A stretch of 64,000 bases of DNA from Luteibacter mycovicinus (GCF_000745235.1 NZ_JQNL01000001.1:1426001-1490000); one strand, 5' to 3'; positions 8,153-18,203 are shown, counted from the first letter of the stretch. The notes: generated from the sequence alone by a model not told the origin. Translations and numbers: made by a program.

Positions 8153-8179
8153 AAAAAAACCGCGACCCGAAAGCCGCGG
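8153..8179 (-). terminator. Rho-independent terminator of sucCD
   Basis: Read on the minus strand, a CCGCG/CGCGG stem (8175-8179 with 8160-8164) is followed by seven T (8153-8159), 30 bp beyond the sucD stop codon. Confidence 0.7.
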
Positions 8180-8209
8180 CTCTTTAGGCTCGACGAAGCG
8201 AACGGGGTA

Positions 8210-9082
8210 TTACTTCATCAGACCCGCGAGGGTCTTGCCGAGGTCGGCCGGCGACTTGACCGTGGTCACGCCTGCCTTCTCGAGCGCGGCGAACTTGGCT
8301 TCCGCCGTGCCCTTGCCGCCCGAGATGATCGCACCGGCGTGGCCCATGCGCTTGCCCGGAGGTGCCGAGGCGCCCGCGATGAACGAGACGACCGGCTTCT
8401 TGACGTACTGGCTGATGAACTCAGCCGCGTCTTCTTCGGCGCTGCCACCGATTTCGCCGACCATGATGATGCCTTCGGTCTGCGGATCGTCCTGGAACAG
8501 CTTCAGGCAGTCGATGAAGTTCAGACCGTTGATCGGGTCGCCACCGATGCCGATGCAGGTGGACTGGCCGAGGCCTTCGTTCGTGGTCTGGAACACCGCT
8601 TCGTACGTGAGGGTGCCCGAACGCGAGACGATACCGACCTTGCCCGGCTTGTGGATGTGGCCCGGCATGATGCCGATCTTGCACTCACCCGGGGTGATGA
8701 CGCCCGGGCAGTTCGGACCGACGAGCACGACGTCCGGGTGCGACTTGAGCACGTTCTTCACGCGCATCATGTCGAGCACCGGAATGCCTTCCGTGATCGT
8801 GACGATGATCTTGATGCCGCCGTCGATGGCTTCGAGGATCGAGTCGGCCGCGAACGGGGGCGGCACGAAGATGACCGAGGCGTCGGCACCGGTCTGGTCG
8901 ACCGCGTCACGCACGGTGTTGAAGACCGGCAGACCGATGTGCTCCGAGCCACCCTTGCCCGGCGTGACACCGCCGACGACCTTGGTGCCGTAGTCGATCG
9001 CCTGTTCGGCGTGGAAGGTACCCTGCTGTCCGGTGAAACCCTGGACCAGGACCTTGGTGTTCTTGTTGATCAGGACGCTCAT
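8210..9082 (-). CDS. sucD: Succinyl-CoA synthetase, alpha subunit
   Basis: TCA-cycle enzyme that makes succinate and NTP from succinyl-CoA; it pairs with SucC. The 290-aa length is usual for the family. The N-terminal Rossmann CoA-binding domain begins [18 protein letters not shown]. The active-site loop [14 protein letters not shown] near residue 245 holds the histidine that is phosphorylated. The ATG at 9082 is preceded by a GAGGAG ribosome site and lies 13 bp after the sucC stop codon, so the two are one operon. The distal end has a clear terminator. Confidence 0.97.
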   Translation of the reverse strand: MSVLINKNTKVLVQGFTGQQGTFHAEQAIDYGTKVVGGVTPGKGGSEHIGLPVFNTVRDAVDQTGADASVIFVPPPFAADSILEAIDGGIKIIVTITEGIPVLDMMRVKNVLKSHPDVVLVGPNCPGVITPGECKIGIMPGHIHKPGKVGIVSRSGTLTYEAVFQTTNEGLGQSTCIGIGGDPINGLNFIDCLKLFQDDPQTEGIIMVGEIGGSAEEDAAEFISQYVKKPVVSFIAGASAPPGKRMGHAGAIISGGKGTAEAKFAALEKAGVTTVKSPADLGKTLAGLMK

Positions 9083-9095
9083 TAGAATTCGCTCC

Positions 9096-10256
9096 TCAGG
9101 CCGCTGCGGCCACGGCCTTGCGGGCCGCATCGTTGAGATCGTCGGCCGGCGTGATCGCCAGACCCGAGTTGGCCAGGAGTTCGCGACCCTTTTCGACGTT
9201 CGTGCCCTGCAGGCGCACGATCACCGGGATCTGCAGACCCACTTCCTTCACCGCGGCGATGATGCCTTCGGCGATCAGGTCGCAACGGACGATGCCGCCG
9301 AAGATGTTGACCAGGATGGCCTTCACCTTGTCGGAGGACAGGATCAGCTTGAACGCTTCGGAGACGCGCTCCTTCGTGGCGCCGCCGCCGACGTCGAGGA
9401 AGTTGGCCGGCTCGCCGCCTGCCAGCTTGATCACGTCCATCGTGGCCATGGCCAGACCGGCGCCGTTGACCATGCAGCCGATCGTGCCGTCCATCGTCAC
9501 GTAGTTGAGGTTGTGCTGGACGGCGGCCGCTTCGGCGGCGTCTTCCTGCGTGAGGTCGCGCATGGCGGCCAGGTCGGCGTGACGGAACTCGGCGTTGTCG
9601 TCCGAGTTGACCTTGCCGTCGAGGGCGGCGAGGTTGCCGTCTTCGAGAATGGCGAGCGGGTTCAGCTCGACCAGGGCCAGGTCCTTCTCGTTGAACAGCT
9701 TGTACAGGCCAAGCATGATCTTGACGAGCTGACCGACCTGCTTCGGATTCAGGTCCATCTTGAACCCGAGATCGCGGCACTGGTACGGCTGCAGGCCTTC
9801 GACGAAATCGACCTGGAAGGTGTGGATGTCTTCCGGGGTTTCGGCGGCCACCTGCTCGATGTCCACGCCGCCGTGCTTGGAGGCGATGAAGGAGATCGAC
9901 TTGGTGTCACGATCGGTGAGGATCGAGAGGTACAGTTCCTTCGCGATGTCGGTCGCGTCGGTGACCAGGACCAGGTTCACCGGCAGCGCACGGCCGGCGG
10001 ACTGGTAGGTTTCCATGTTCGTGCCGAGCATGCCCTTGGCAGCGGCGCGCACGTCGTCGAGACTGCGGCAGAACTTGACGCCACCGGCCTTGCCGCGACC
10101 GCCGGCATGGATCTGGGCCTTGACCATCCACTGCGAACCACCAAGGTGCTTGGCGGCGTCGACAGCGGCATCGGGAGAGTTGGCAACCTTGCCCGGCGGC
10201 ACGGCGATGCCGTACTTGGCGAACAGTTCTTTAGCCTGGTACTCGTGGAAATTCAT
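9096..10256 (-). CDS. sucC: Succinyl-CoA synthetase, beta subunit
   Basis: A 386-aa ATP-grasp subunit that binds the nucleotide and, with SucD, catalyses substrate-level phosphorylation. Typical family sequence begins [17 protein letters not shown]. Also visible are [16 protein letters not shown] (nucleotide loop, about 46-61), the [22 protein letters not shown] metal site and the glycine-rich [13 protein letters not shown]. Open frame continues far upstream of the ATG at 10256, but that extension is antisense to pilS and has no family similarity. The gene is divergent from pilS across 273 bp. Confidence 0.97.
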   Translation of the reverse strand: MNFHEYQAKELFAKYGIAVPPGKVANSPDAAVDAAKHLGGSQWMVKAQIHAGGRGKAGGVKFCRSLDDVRAAAKGMLGTNMETYQSAGRALPVNLVLVTDATDIAKELYLSILTDRDTKSISFIASKHGGVDIEQVAAETPEDIHTFQVDFVEGLQPYQCRDLGFKMDLNPKQVGQLVKIMLGLYKLFNEKDLALVELNPLAILEDGNLAALDGKVNSDDNAEFRHADLAAMRDLTQEDAAEAAAVQHNLNYVTMDGTIGCMVNGAGLAMATMDVIKLAGGEPANFLDVGGGATKERVSEAFKLILSSDKVKAILVNIFGGIVRCDLIAEGIIAAVKEVGLQIPVIVRLQGTNVEKGRELLANSGLAITPADDLNDAARKAVAAAA

Positions 10257-10340
10257 TCGATACCTCGAGCGAACGGGAGAAGCGTGTGAATGCATGCGGG
10301 CCGGGAGCGGCCTGCACGGGAGTGGGGGATGAATCGATCG

Positions 10341-10361
10341 ATTGCGCCAAAATGACGCAAT
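10341..10361. promoter_or_regulatory. Inverted repeat in the sucC-pilS intergenic region
   Basis: ATTGCG (10341-10346) and CGCAAT (10356-10361) form a perfect 6-bp inverted repeat with a 9-bp spacer, 85 bp upstream of the sucC start. It could be a regulator site; no protein is implied by the sequence. Confidence 0.3.
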
Positions 10362-10455
10362 ACGGCCGCGTATTTTCCCGGAAGGCGCCCCGGATGGAAA
10401 GAGGCGCCGCGACATTTCGTCGCTTTTCGCCCTTTTTCGCTGCTGGAACTGCGTG

Positions 10456-10483
10456 TTGCCCCGGGGTCGCCGCCGCCTATACT
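10456..10483 (+). promoter_or_regulatory. Candidate sigma-70 promoter of pilS
   Basis: TTGCCC (10456-10461), a 16-bp spacer and TATACT (10478-10483) point toward pilS. Transcription would start near 10490, about 40 bp before the GTG start codon. Confidence 0.45.
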
Positions 10484-10529
10484 GGCGGTCATCGAGGCCC
10501 TGGGGGGCCACCGGCGGAGAACCACCCAC

Positions 10530-12173
10530 GTGTCCACGCCCGCGCCGACCTTGGCCGCCCGCTCCCGTGCGGTGCAGACCACCGCACGCCACGAACTGTT
10601 CTTTTTCAACTACTTCCGGCTGGGCCAGGCGGCGGTCTACACCGCCCTGGCGTTCCGTCCGGAGCACATGAACTGGCCGGCGCTGCCGGAACCCGTATTC
10701 GCCCGGGTGCTTGCGCTGGCCTACCTCTTCGCCGCCCTGGTCATGGTTTCCCGGACCCGGGGCACGTTGCATCGCCCCATCCTCATCGTCTCGATCGGTC
10801 TGACCCTGGACATCGCAGCCGCCTTGCTCGCCCTGGTGCTGATGCACGATGTCCGCATGGGCGTGGCGATGATGCTGGCCGTCAACATCGCGACGGGCGC
10901 GCTGCTGCTGCCCTTCCGGCTGTCGATGTTCTTCGCCGCGCTGGCCACCCTGGGCATGCTCGGCCATTCCCTGTTCGACCTGGAAGCCGCCGCCAGCTCG
11001 GACCGCGAGCTGGTGGAGTACGCGCTGTTCGGTGCCGCCTATTTCGCCTGCGCATCGCTGTGCTACGTCCTGGGGCGCAACATCCGCGCGTCGGAAGCCC
11101 TGGCCGAACAGCGTGGCATCGATCTGGCCAACCTGTCCCAGGTCAACGAACTGATCATCCGTCGCATGAAGACGGGCGTGCTGCTGGTCGACGAAGGCAA
11201 CCGGATCCATCAGCTCAACGAGTCGGCATGGATGCTGATGGGCAATCCTTCGGCGGAGCAGCGCGACCTGGGGAGTCTGGCGCCCGAGCTGTCGCGGCGC
11301 CTGTACCACTGGCGCACGTCCGGCAAGCTGGACGAGAGCGCGACCATGCTGGCCGATGGCACCCCCGAGGTGATTCCGCGCTTTTCCCGCCTGGCGCCCA
11401 ACGACGACTCCCACGTCCTGATTTTCCTCGACGATACGTCGCTGGTGTCGCGCCGCGCCGAGGAACTCACCCTCAGCTCGCTTGGCCGGCTGTCGGCCTC
11501 GATCGCCCATGAGATCCGTAACCCGTTGGCGGCGATCCACTATTCGGCGCAGCTGCTGGCCGAATCCACGGACATGAACGACACCGACCTGCGTATGGTG
11601 GAGATCATCAACAACCACTGCTCGCGCCTCAACGAGATCATTGAGAACATCCTCCAGCTGTCCCGGCGCGAGCGCTCCCGGCCGGAAACTCTCGACCTGA
11701 GCCAGTGGGTGCATCACTTCGTGACCGAGTACCGCCAGGGCAACGATCTGGGTGCGGACATCCTGCGCGCGGTGTCCGGCAGTGAGCCGGTCGCCGCCGT
11801 CGCGGACCCCCAGCACCTCCAGCAGGTCATCTGGAATCTGGTCCAGAACGCGCTGCGCTACGGCCGCCTGCCCGGCGAACCGGCGCGCGTGATGCTGGTG
11901 GCGCGCCATTCCGAAGCCGGAATTCCCATCCTCGAGGTGATCGATCGCGGCCCGGGCATCCCGCCGAAGGTGGCGGCCCAGATCTTCGAGCCGTTCTTCA
12001 CCACCCACGAATACGGCACCGGGCTTGGTTTGTACCTGGCCCGCCAGATGACCGAAGCCAACCAGGCCGCGCTGGAATATGTGCGGGTCGCAGGGGGTGG
12101 CAGCTGCTTCCGGATCAGCCTGACGCCGCCGGCGCGTACCGCCGCCTCGGTCCCCCTGGCGGCCCGCGCGTGA
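10530..12173 (+). CDS. pilS: PilS, sensor histidine kinase of the type IV pilus regulon
   Basis: A 547-aa inner-membrane kinase that phosphorylates PilR. About six membrane segments occupy residues 35-190, followed by a PAS-like region (200-310). The HisKA box [12 protein letters not shown] carries phospho-acceptor H327. The ATPase domain shows [11 protein letters not shown] (N box), DRGPGIPP (G1) and [11 protein letters not shown] (G2). The GTG at 10530 is the only sensible start for the N-terminal cytoplasmic segment. pilR follows after 67 bp. Known biology: PilS senses pilin in the membrane and controls sigma-54-dependent pilA transcription. No pilin gene lies in this window. Confidence 0.93.
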   Translation: MSTPAPTLAARSRAVQTTARHELFFFNYFRLGQAAVYTALAFRPEHMNWPALPEPVFARVLALAYLFAALVMVSRTRGTLHRPILIVSIGLTLDIAAALLALVLMHDVRMGVAMMLAVNIATGALLLPFRLSMFFAALATLGMLGHSLFDLEAAASSDRELVEYALFGAAYFACASLCYVLGRNIRASEALAEQRGIDLANLSQVNELIIRRMKTGVLLVDEGNRIHQLNESAWMLMGNPSAEQRDLGSLAPELSRRLYHWRTSGKLDESATMLADGTPEVIPRFSRLAPNDDSHVLIFLDDTSLVSRRAEELTLSSLGRLSASIAHEIRNPLAAIHYSAQLLAESTDMNDTDLRMVEIINNHCSRLNEIIENILQLSRRERSRPETLDLSQWVHHFVTEYRQGNDLGADILRAVSGSEPVAAVADPQHLQQVIWNLVQNALRYGRLPGEPARVMLVARHSEAGIPILEVIDRGPGIPPKVAAQIFEPFFTTHEYGTGLGLYLARQMTEANQAALEYVRVAGGGSCFRISLTPPARTAASVPLAARA

Positions 12174-12240
12174 ACGCCGCGCTTTGCGCAGGCCGCCCGG
12201 GCGGTTACATTTGTCCCCATTACCGAACCTTTCGGATCCA

Positions 12241-13647
12241 ATGAGCAAGCAGTCCGTACTGGTCATCGACGACGAGCGGGATATCCGCGAGTTGCTGACC
12301 ATCACCCTTGGTCGAATGGAACTCGACGTGGACGCTGTGGGCAGCGTCACCGAAGCGCGGAATGCGCTGGCCTCCCGTCGCTACGACCTCTGCTTCACGG
12401 ACATGCGCCTGCCCGACGGCAGCGGCCAGGAGATCATCGAACTGATCGCCGCCAGCCACCCGGACATGCCGGTGGCGATGATCACCGCCTACGGCAACGT
12501 CGACGCGGCGGTGAACGCGCTGAAGGCGGGCGCGTTCGATTTCGTCTCCAAGCCGGTCGACATCCATCTGCTGCGTCGTCTGGTGCGAACCGCGCTGCGT
12601 CTTTCCGAGGAGCGCAAGTCGGAAGCCGGTGCCAGGGGCGTGCCCGGTGCCGATCGTCTGATCGGCGATTCGCCGGTGATGGTCGAAGTCCGCGGCAAGA
12701 TCGCCAAGCTGGCCCGCAATCAGGCACCGGTCTACATTGGTGGCGAATCGGGCGTCGGCAAGGAACTGGTCGCGCGCCTGATCCACGAACTGGGTCCGCG
12801 TGCCGCCGGCGCCTTCGTGCCGGTGAACTGCGGCGCCATTCCTTCCGAACTGATGGAAAGCGAGTTTTTCGGTCACCGCAAGGGCAGTTTCACGGGCGCT
12901 CACGCCGACAAGGAAGGCCTGTTCCAGGCCGCCCAGGGCGGCACGCTGTTCCTCGACGAAGTCGCCGAGCTGCCCCTGCACATGCAGGTGAAGCTGCTGC
13001 GCGCCATCCAGGAAAAAGCGGTACGCCCCATCGGCGGACGCGACGAGATCCCGGTCGACGTGCGCATTCTGTCCGCCACGCACAAGAACCTGGCGGGGCT
13101 GGTCGAGCAGGGCCTGTTCCGACAGGATCTGTTCTATCGCATCAACGTCATCGAACTGCGCGTGCCGCCTCTGCGCGAGCGTCGCGGCGACGTGCCGAAG
13201 CTGGCCGAGTTCGTGTTGAAGCAGCTCGCCGTAGAATCCGGCGGCGGCGCCCCGGGCCGCCTGCAGCCCGATGCGCTTGCCGCGCTGGAGGCGTACCAGT
13301 TTCCCGGTAACGTCCGCGAACTGGAGAACATCCTCGAGCGCGCGATGGCGATGTGCGAAGGCGATATCATCGAAGCGGATGATCTGATGTTGCCGCAGCG
13401 TGTGGCGGTGCCAGCGCCTGCTACCGCCGATCCGGCCGTTCCAGCCAACGGCGCGGCCGCCGTCGTGGCGCCAAGAGCGGCAAGCGGTGCAGACGGATCG
13501 CTCGAAGACTTCATCTCGAACATCGAGCGCGACACCATCATCAAGGCACTCGAAGAGTCGCGCTACAACAAGACCGCGACGGCAAAGAAGCTCGGCATTA
13601 CCTTCCGCGCGCTGCGCTACAAGCTCAAGAAGCTCGGGATCGACTGA
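12241..13647 (+). CDS. pilR: PilR, sigma-54-dependent response regulator
   Basis: A 468-aa NtrC-family activator. The receiver domain (1-120) has phospho-acceptor D54 in [10 protein letters not shown]. The AAA+ domain carries Walker A GESGVGKE (168-175), the sigma-54 contact loop GSFTGA (215-220) and Walker [10 protein letters not shown] Fis-type helix-turn-helix closes the protein ([20 protein letters not shown]). An alanine/proline-rich linker (about 385-420) joins the last two domains. The ATG at 12241 is chosen over upstream in-frame codons because receiver homology begins at [12 protein letters not shown]. With PilS it forms a two-gene operon. Confidence 0.94.
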   Translation: MSKQSVLVIDDERDIRELLTITLGRMELDVDAVGSVTEARNALASRRYDLCFTDMRLPDGSGQEIIELIAASHPDMPVAMITAYGNVDAAVNALKAGAFDFVSKPVDIHLLRRLVRTALRLSEERKSEAGARGVPGADRLIGDSPVMVEVRGKIAKLARNQAPVYIGGESGVGKELVARLIHELGPRAAGAFVPVNCGAIPSELMESEFFGHRKGSFTGAHADKEGLFQAAQGGTLFLDEVAELPLHMQVKLLRAIQEKAVRPIGGRDEIPVDVRILSATHKNLAGLVEQGLFRQDLFYRINVIELRVPPLRERRGDVPKLAEFVLKQLAVESGGGAPGRLQPDALAALEAYQFPGNVRELENILERAMAMCEGDIIEADDLMLPQRVAVPAPATADPAVPANGAAAVVAPRAASGADGSLEDFISNIERDTIIKALEESRYNKTATAKKLGITFRALRYKLKKLGID

Positions 13648-13654
13648 CCGGCGA

Positions 13655-14062
13655 TCAGCCGGGACGCGAAGCGCGTCCCGGCCTCTTGCGCGTTCGGAGC
13701 CACGCCTGCCAGGCGACGTAGCCGCGGCGGCAGGCAAGCGTCAGCCCCCAATAGAACACCACCGCCATCAAGGCATTGAGTACGAGCCATCCGAAAAGTG
13801 GCCAGGCTCTACGGAACTCGAGCTCCGGCGACGGAAGTCCAAGCCATGGAGTGATAAAGAGCGGGACGCCCATCACTCCCCGCACGATGTCGAAGTGGAT
13901 TCCTTCGACACACCGGGGAGAGTCACACGACGTTTGCCAGAGAAGCACCAGCACCGCGAGCACCAGGTGCAGCAGGGACCCCGCGGTGAACCATGCGATA
14001 CGCGTGCGACAAGCCATCCTCCGCTGAATGGCTCTCGCTTTCTTGTGTGTGTCCCAGTACAT
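13655..14062 (-). CDS. Small integral membrane protein of unknown function
   Basis: I do not recognise this 135-aa protein. It has about three membrane segments (roughly 22-42, 68-82 and 91-113), a basic N-terminus (MYWDTHKKARAIQRRMA) and a basic C-terminal tail. Two cysteines in QTSCDSPRCVEG sit in the loop after the first segment and could form a disulphide on the periplasmic side. It converges with pilR and its last codons overlap the pilR hairpin. It lies downstream of nothing obvious on its own strand. Coding status rests on uninterrupted hydrophobic segments, so confidence is moderate. Confidence 0.55.
   Translation of the reverse strand: MYWDTHKKARAIQRRMACRTRIAWFTAGSLLHLVLAVLVLLWQTSCDSPRCVEGIHFDIVRGVMGVPLFITPWLGLPSPELEFRRAWPLFGWLVLNALMAVVFYWGLTLACRRGYVAWQAWLRTRKRPGRASRPG
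13659..13681 (+). terminator. Hairpin after pilR
   Basis: A perfect 9-bp stem CCGGGACGC / GCGTCCCGG with a 5-nt loop begins 12 bp after the pilR stop. There is no T-run. It overlaps the last codons of the convergent membrane-protein gene, so it may serve both strands. Confidence 0.5.
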
Positions 14063-14138
14063 CAGGCACCCCGGAGAATTAATGGGTGCCCACGTTACTT
14101 AGCGACAGAAGCCCGCGATATGGAAGGATTCTGAAAAA

Positions 14139-15701
14139 TCAGCCTGATTTCGCTTCGCTCGCCTCAAGCGCCTCGCGCACCTTGCGCAGCAACGCCCTGG
14201 ACTGGATCGGCTTATCCAGCACGTACAGATGATCCAGCTGGGGCAGTTCGTCCAGGTTCGGCGGTGAATCCGGGCGCGCGAGCAGCAGTACCGCGCGACT
14301 GTAACCGTGCTCGAGCAAGGCGGCCAGCGTGCGCACGCCGGTGAACAGGTTCATGTCCGCGTCCATGACGACCAGGTCGGGAACACCGTGCGCTTCGATC
14401 CACTGCAATGCCGCCGTACCACTCTGGCTCGCGCCGGCCTGGTAGCCATAAGCGTCCAGCGTATCGACCAGCAGTGACAACTGCACCGCCTCTTCGACGA
14501 CGACCAGCACACGCTCGGCTTCGCCCTGGAGCGACGCATCCATGATCGATGCCGGCGCCGAATCTTCCTCGTCGCTGCTCAACGGCAGGTAAAGATGAAA
14601 CTGTGTGCCCTCACCCAGAACACTGCGAACACGCATGAGGCCACCGTGACTGGCGACGATGCGCTTGCATGAAAGCAGGCCCAGACCCGTTCCGCTTTCC
14701 TTCGTGGTGAAGAACGGCTCGAACAGGCGCGCGAGCACTTCCGGCGGCATGCCCAGACCGGTGTCGATCACCGACAGGCGCAGGTAACGACCTGGAAGCG
14801 GCTGTTCACCCTCGAGGAAGAAGTCATCCGCGAGGTTGGCTTGCGCCGTCTCGATGCGCAGCGTGCCGCCGGCGGGCATCGCCTGGAAGGCGTTGAGGCT
14901 GAGATTGAGCAGGCACTGCTGCAACTCGGTATGGTTGCCCTCGAAGGTCACATCCGGATCGAAGACCTCCACGCTCATCTGCACCGTGCGCGGCACGCTA
15001 CCCTGGAGCAGCAGCTTCAGCGCATCGAGCAAGGCGCCCAGGCGAACCTGCTCCGCACGACGCGCGCCACGCGCGAACGACAACATCGACGACACCATCT
15101 CGAGCCCGCGCCGGCCGCAATCGCGAACCAGCGTACCCAGACGCGCGAGGCGCGGATCGTCGGCGTAATCCTCAAGCGTGTCACCCGCAAGCAACAGCGG
15201 CTGCAGAAGATTGCGAAGATCGTGACTCAGGCCACCCGCCAGCAACGCGAGGCTCTCGAAGCGCTGGGCGCGAATCAGTTCCTGTTCGGCACGTGCACGG
15301 GCACGCTTCTCTTCACCCTCGCGCAGCGCGCGGCGCACCGCCGACGCGAGGCGCGCCGTATTGTGTTTGAGGATGTAGTCGGTCGCGCCGTTGCGCAGCG
15401 CCTCGATAGCCGCCTCTTCACCCAGCGTCGCCGAGATGAAGATGAAGGGAGTCGCGACGTCGCGCTCGCGCAACAGCTGTAGCGCACGCTCGCCGCTGAA
15501 AACGGGCAGGCTCAGGTCGGAAAGGACGATGTCCGGATGGAAGTCATCCAGCCCGGCGATGAACGTGGCCTCCTCGTCGACAAGGAGCACCTCGTAATCG
15601 AGTCCGTCCTGCTCCAGTTCGGACAGGATGAGCTCGGCATCGAACTCATTGTCCTCGACCTGAAGGATGCGCACCTTGTTGTTCTTGCCCTGCCCGCCCA
15701 T
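14139..15701 (-). CDS. Receiver-kinase-receiver hybrid sensor protein
   Basis: A 520-aa soluble protein with no membrane segment. The N-terminal receiver (about 10-125) has D62 in LSDLSLP. A histidine-kinase core follows, with H160 in GGLSHDLRNLLQP, an N box (LLNLSLNAFQAMP), and DTGLGMP and GTGLGLLSCKRI glycine boxes. A second, degenerate C-terminal receiver (about 396-515) has D447 in VVMDADMN, but VEE stands where the acidic pair of a normal receiver would be. It is the last of three phosphorelay genes on this strand, 27 bp after a single-domain regulator. An input receiver ahead of the kinase suggests the kinase is switched by phosphotransfer rather than by a ligand. Confidence 0.88.
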   Translation of the reverse strand: MGGQGKNNKVRILQVEDNEFDAELILSELEQDGLDYEVLLVDEEATFIAGLDDFHPDIVLSDLSLPVFSGERALQLLRERDVATPFIFISATLGEEAAIEALRNGATDYILKHNTARLASAVRRALREGEEKRARARAEQELIRAQRFESLALLAGGLSHDLRNLLQPLLLAGDTLEDYADDPRLARLGTLVRDCGRRGLEMVSSMLSFARGARRAEQVRLGALLDALKLLLQGSVPRTVQMSVEVFDPDVTFEGNHTELQQCLLNLSLNAFQAMPAGGTLRIETAQANLADDFFLEGEQPLPGRYLRLSVIDTGLGMPPEVLARLFEPFFTTKESGTGLGLLSCKRIVASHGGLMRVRSVLGEGTQFHLYLPLSSDEEDSAPASIMDASLQGEAERVLVVVEEAVQLSLLVDTLDAYGYQAGASQSGTAALQWIEAHGVPDLVVMDADMNLFTGVRTLAALLEHGYSRAVLLLARPDSPPNLDELPQLDHLYVLDKPIQSRALLRKVREALEASEAKSG

Positions 15702-15728
15702 GTCAGTCGCTCGGCTCGTTGGTGGGAA

Positions 15729-16175
15729 TCACTCGCCTTCCGGGCGCTGGTTCAGCACCGCCCAGAAGTGGCCGAGGGTCTGCACGGCCGTGAAGAACTG
15801 CTGTACGTCCACGGGCTTGAGCACGTAGGCGTTGACGCCGAGATCCCAGCTGCGGGCAAGATCGCTCTCTTCGCGCGACGACGAGAGGATCACCACCGGC
15901 AGACGCTTCCACTTTTCCTCGGCACGGAGCTCCTTCAACACTTCGAGCCCATCTTTGCGCGGCATCTTGATGTCGAGCAGGATCACCGACGGATCGCCCT
16001 CCGGGCGATTCGCGTACGGACCGCGGCGGTGCAGCCAGTCGAGGCAGTCGACGCCATCCTCGACGTGCACCACGGGATTGGCGAGCTTGGCCTCACGCAG
16101 CGCATCGATGGCCATCTCGGCATCGGCCATCGAGTCTTCGACGATGAGGATCGTGCGCAGGTCGCGCTGATTCAT
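15729..16175 (-). CDS. Single-domain response regulator (Rcp1-like)
   Basis: A 148-aa stand-alone receiver with phospho-acceptor D68 (ILLDIKMPRKDG), acidic pair in VEDS (E13, D14), switch serine in ILSSS and K120 (VLKPVD). The long loop between beta-2 and alpha-2 (HRRGPYANRPEGDPS) is typical of the Rcp1 type that partners phytochrome-like kinases. There is no output domain. Its ATG overlaps the stop codon of the upstream kinase (ATGA), implying coupling. It probably relays phosphate from the CHASE3/PAS kinase to the receiver-kinase hybrid encoded next. Confidence 0.92.
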   Translation of the reverse strand: MNQRDLRTILIVEDSMADAEMAIDALREAKLANPVVHVEDGVDCLDWLHRRGPYANRPEGDPSVILLDIKMPRKDGLEVLKELRAEEKWKRLPVVILSSSREESDLARSWDLGVNAYVLKPVDVQQFFTAVQTLGHFWAVLNQRPEGE

Positions 16176-17968
16176 GAGTCACCTGTCTGGGCACCCGGAA
16201 CGTCGGATACCGGCAATGAAAAATGGAAAGTGGCGCCGCGATCGGTTTCCCCCTCGGCCCACGTCCGCCCACCATGGCGCGCGATGATGCGTCGCACATT
16301 GGCCAGGCCGATACCGTTGCCCGGGAACTCCGAGGCACGATGCAGGCGCTGGAAAACGCCGAACAACTTGGTCGCATACTGCATGTCGAAACCGGCGCCG
16401 TTGTCGCGCACGGTGAATTCGTAATCGCCCGCGGACGTACGCTCCAGCGTGACCTCGATGATCGCGCGCTCGCGGTTACCCGTGTATTTGACGGCGTTGC
16501 CCAGCAGGTTCTGCCAGACCGTGCGCAGCATATTCTCGTCACCGACGACGATCGGCATCGGCGCGATGCGCCATTCGATCTGACGGTCGCGCGCTTCGGT
16601 TTCGACCAGTGCGCGCGCCTCCTCCACCAGCGACTGCATGTCGACCGGTTGCAGGCGCAACGCGCCACGGCCGAGGCGGGAGAACACCAGCAGGTCGTCG
16701 ATCAACTGTGCCATGCGCCGTGACGAACTGCTGATCACGTCGATGTAATGCTTGACGCGGTCGTCCGACCGGTCGGCGAGGTGCGCTTCGAGCTTGCCCG
16801 CGAAGCCGGCGATATGACGCAAAGGCGCGCGCAGATCGTGCGATACCGAGTAGCTGAAGGCCTCCAGTTCGCGGTTGACGTCGGAGACCTGCTCGACCTT
16901 GCCTTCGAGCTGGCGATTGAGCTCGCTCACCTTCTGCTCGACCAGCGCGCGCGCCGTGATGTCGCTGACGGTCAGAAGCACCGCCGGAGCGTCGCCATCG
17001 GACTCTTCGATGCGGCGTGCATTGATGACGACGAAGCGATCGATGCCGTCGACCGTGCGCTGGGTCAGCTCGTAATCCCAGAGTTCCCGATCGCGCGCCA
17101 CCACGTCGTTCAGGCGCTGCAGCAGAGACGTGTCGCTCCACGCGCCTTCACCGATCTCGTTGAGGGGCGGATTCTTGTCGCTCTCGGTATCGAAGCCGTA
17201 CAGCTCGGCAAACGCGTTGTTTACCAGCAGCGTACGAAGCGACGCGTCCAGCATGGCGATCGGCTCGCGTACCGCCTGGACGATCAGCTGCGAGCGATGC
17301 ACGGCGCCCGAGGCCTTGGATTCCGCTTTCAGACGGATCGCGATCTGGCGCTCGGAGACGACCACGACGATCGCCAGCAGGGCGATCTGCGCCAGCGACG
17401 CGATCAGCAGCACCGTGCGGTTGTCCGTGGCCGAATCGACCGCCTGGCCTCGACGCTGCTCCAGCAGGGCCGACTCCTCCGAAAGCAGATCGATCACCGT
17501 CTGCCGGATGGGGAAGAGGATCCTGAGGTCTTCCATCGTCCTGAAGGCGCCATCGCGGTCGCCCGCCTTCAGCTGCTGCAAGGCCTTTTCACTGAGCGAG
17601 GCGCGACTATTCGCGGTCGCCTCGAGGCCACCCAGGCGCATGAGCTGCTCGGGATTGTCGGCCATCATCGTACGCAGTTCGGCGATGAGGCCGGGCACCA
17701 GCTTGCGGGTGGCCAAAACGCGTTCTTCCAGCGCCTGATCGGGCGGCGCCCCGGCGACGAGGCTGTAAGCCGCCGCTTCGCTACCGCGCAGGATCGCATC
17801 GGCGCGGTAGACGTTGGCCTTGATCTCAGCGGTATGGGTGACCCAGTCACGCGTGGTCAGCGCGGCATCCGAACTCGACCGGTTGACGACGTAGGGCAGC
17901 GCGACGATGACCAGCACGGCCGCGAGCAAGCCCGCGATCCGCCAGCGCGCTCCGATCCTTACCATCAT
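16172..17968 (-). CDS. CHASE3/PAS sensor histidine kinase
   Basis: A 598-aa membrane kinase. The first membrane segment is at about 11-28, then a helical periplasmic CHASE3-like domain (about 35-180), a second segment (about 185-207) and a PAS domain (about 228-345). A short coiled coil leads into the kinase core with H377 in YSVSHDLRAPLRHI, the form seen in bacteriophytochrome-like kinases. ATPase motifs include WQNLLGNAVKYTG, DNGAGFD and GNGIGLANVRRI. No bilin-binding GAF domain is present, so light sensing is not implied. It is the first gene of the three-gene phosphorelay set. The periplasmic stimulus is unknown. Confidence 0.9.
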   Translation of the reverse strand: MMVRIGARWRIAGLLAAVLVIVALPYVVNRSSSDAALTTRDWVTHTAEIKANVYRADAILRGSEAAAYSLVAGAPPDQALEERVLATRKLVPGLIAELRTMMADNPEQLMRLGGLEATANSRASLSEKALQQLKAGDRDGAFRTMEDLRILFPIRQTVIDLLSEESALLEQRRGQAVDSATDNRTVLLIASLAQIALLAIVVVVSERQIAIRLKAESKASGAVHRSQLIVQAVREPIAMLDASLRTLLVNNAFAELYGFDTESDKNPPLNEIGEGAWSDTSLLQRLNDVVARDRELWDYELTQRTVDGIDRFVVINARRIEESDGDAPAVLLTVSDITARALVEQKVSELNRQLEGKVEQVSDVNRELEAFSYSVSHDLRAPLRHIAGFAGKLEAHLADRSDDRVKHYIDVISSSSRRMAQLIDDLLVFSRLGRGALRLQPVDMQSLVEEARALVETEARDRQIEWRIAPMPIVVGDENMLRTVWQNLLGNAVKYTGNRERAIIEVTLERTSAGDYEFTVRDNGAGFDMQYATKLFGVFQRLHRASEFPGNGIGLANVRRIIARHGGRTWAEGETDRGATFHFSLPVSDVPGAQTGDS

Positions 17969-18072
17969 GTTGCCGTCATCCCCACAACGATACCTGCCCT
18001 GTTAAGGGCACGATTATAGACGCGGGATGTCTTGATTCGCTGACGGAACACGGCACGACCCCTGAAACACGA

Positions 18073-18140
18073 GGACGGGCGCGCCATTCCTCACTGCCTG
18101 CCGGAACCGGCAGGAGAGATGAGGAATGGCGCACCCGTCC
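18073..18140. repeat. 68-bp long hairpin (imperfect palindrome)
   Basis: Outer arms 18073-18093 and 18120-18140 pair at 20 of 21 positions (GCGCCATTCCTCA with TGAGGAATGGCGC inside). An inner perfect hairpin CTGCCGG-AA-CCGGCAG lies at 18098-18113. A second small palindrome GCTTTTTG-CC-CAAAAAGC follows at 18153-18170. It lies between the GH92 stop and the kinase start, and could be the GH92 terminator or a REP-like repeat. Confidence 0.7.
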
Positions 18141-18203
18141 TTATGGAGGTCTGCTTTTTGCCCAAAAAGCCGTGAAGACATCGTGAGCGCACTCGTTACA
18201 GTC

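Noticed and set aside
9096..12350. Minus-strand frame extending sucC to 1084 codons
   Set aside because: SucC homology begins at the ATG at 10256; the extension is antisense to pilS and its promoter region.
14136..14150. Terminator of the hybrid kinase gene at AAATCAGCCTGATTT
   Set aside because: It overlaps the stop codon and would give only a 6-bp AT-rich stem; too weak to call.
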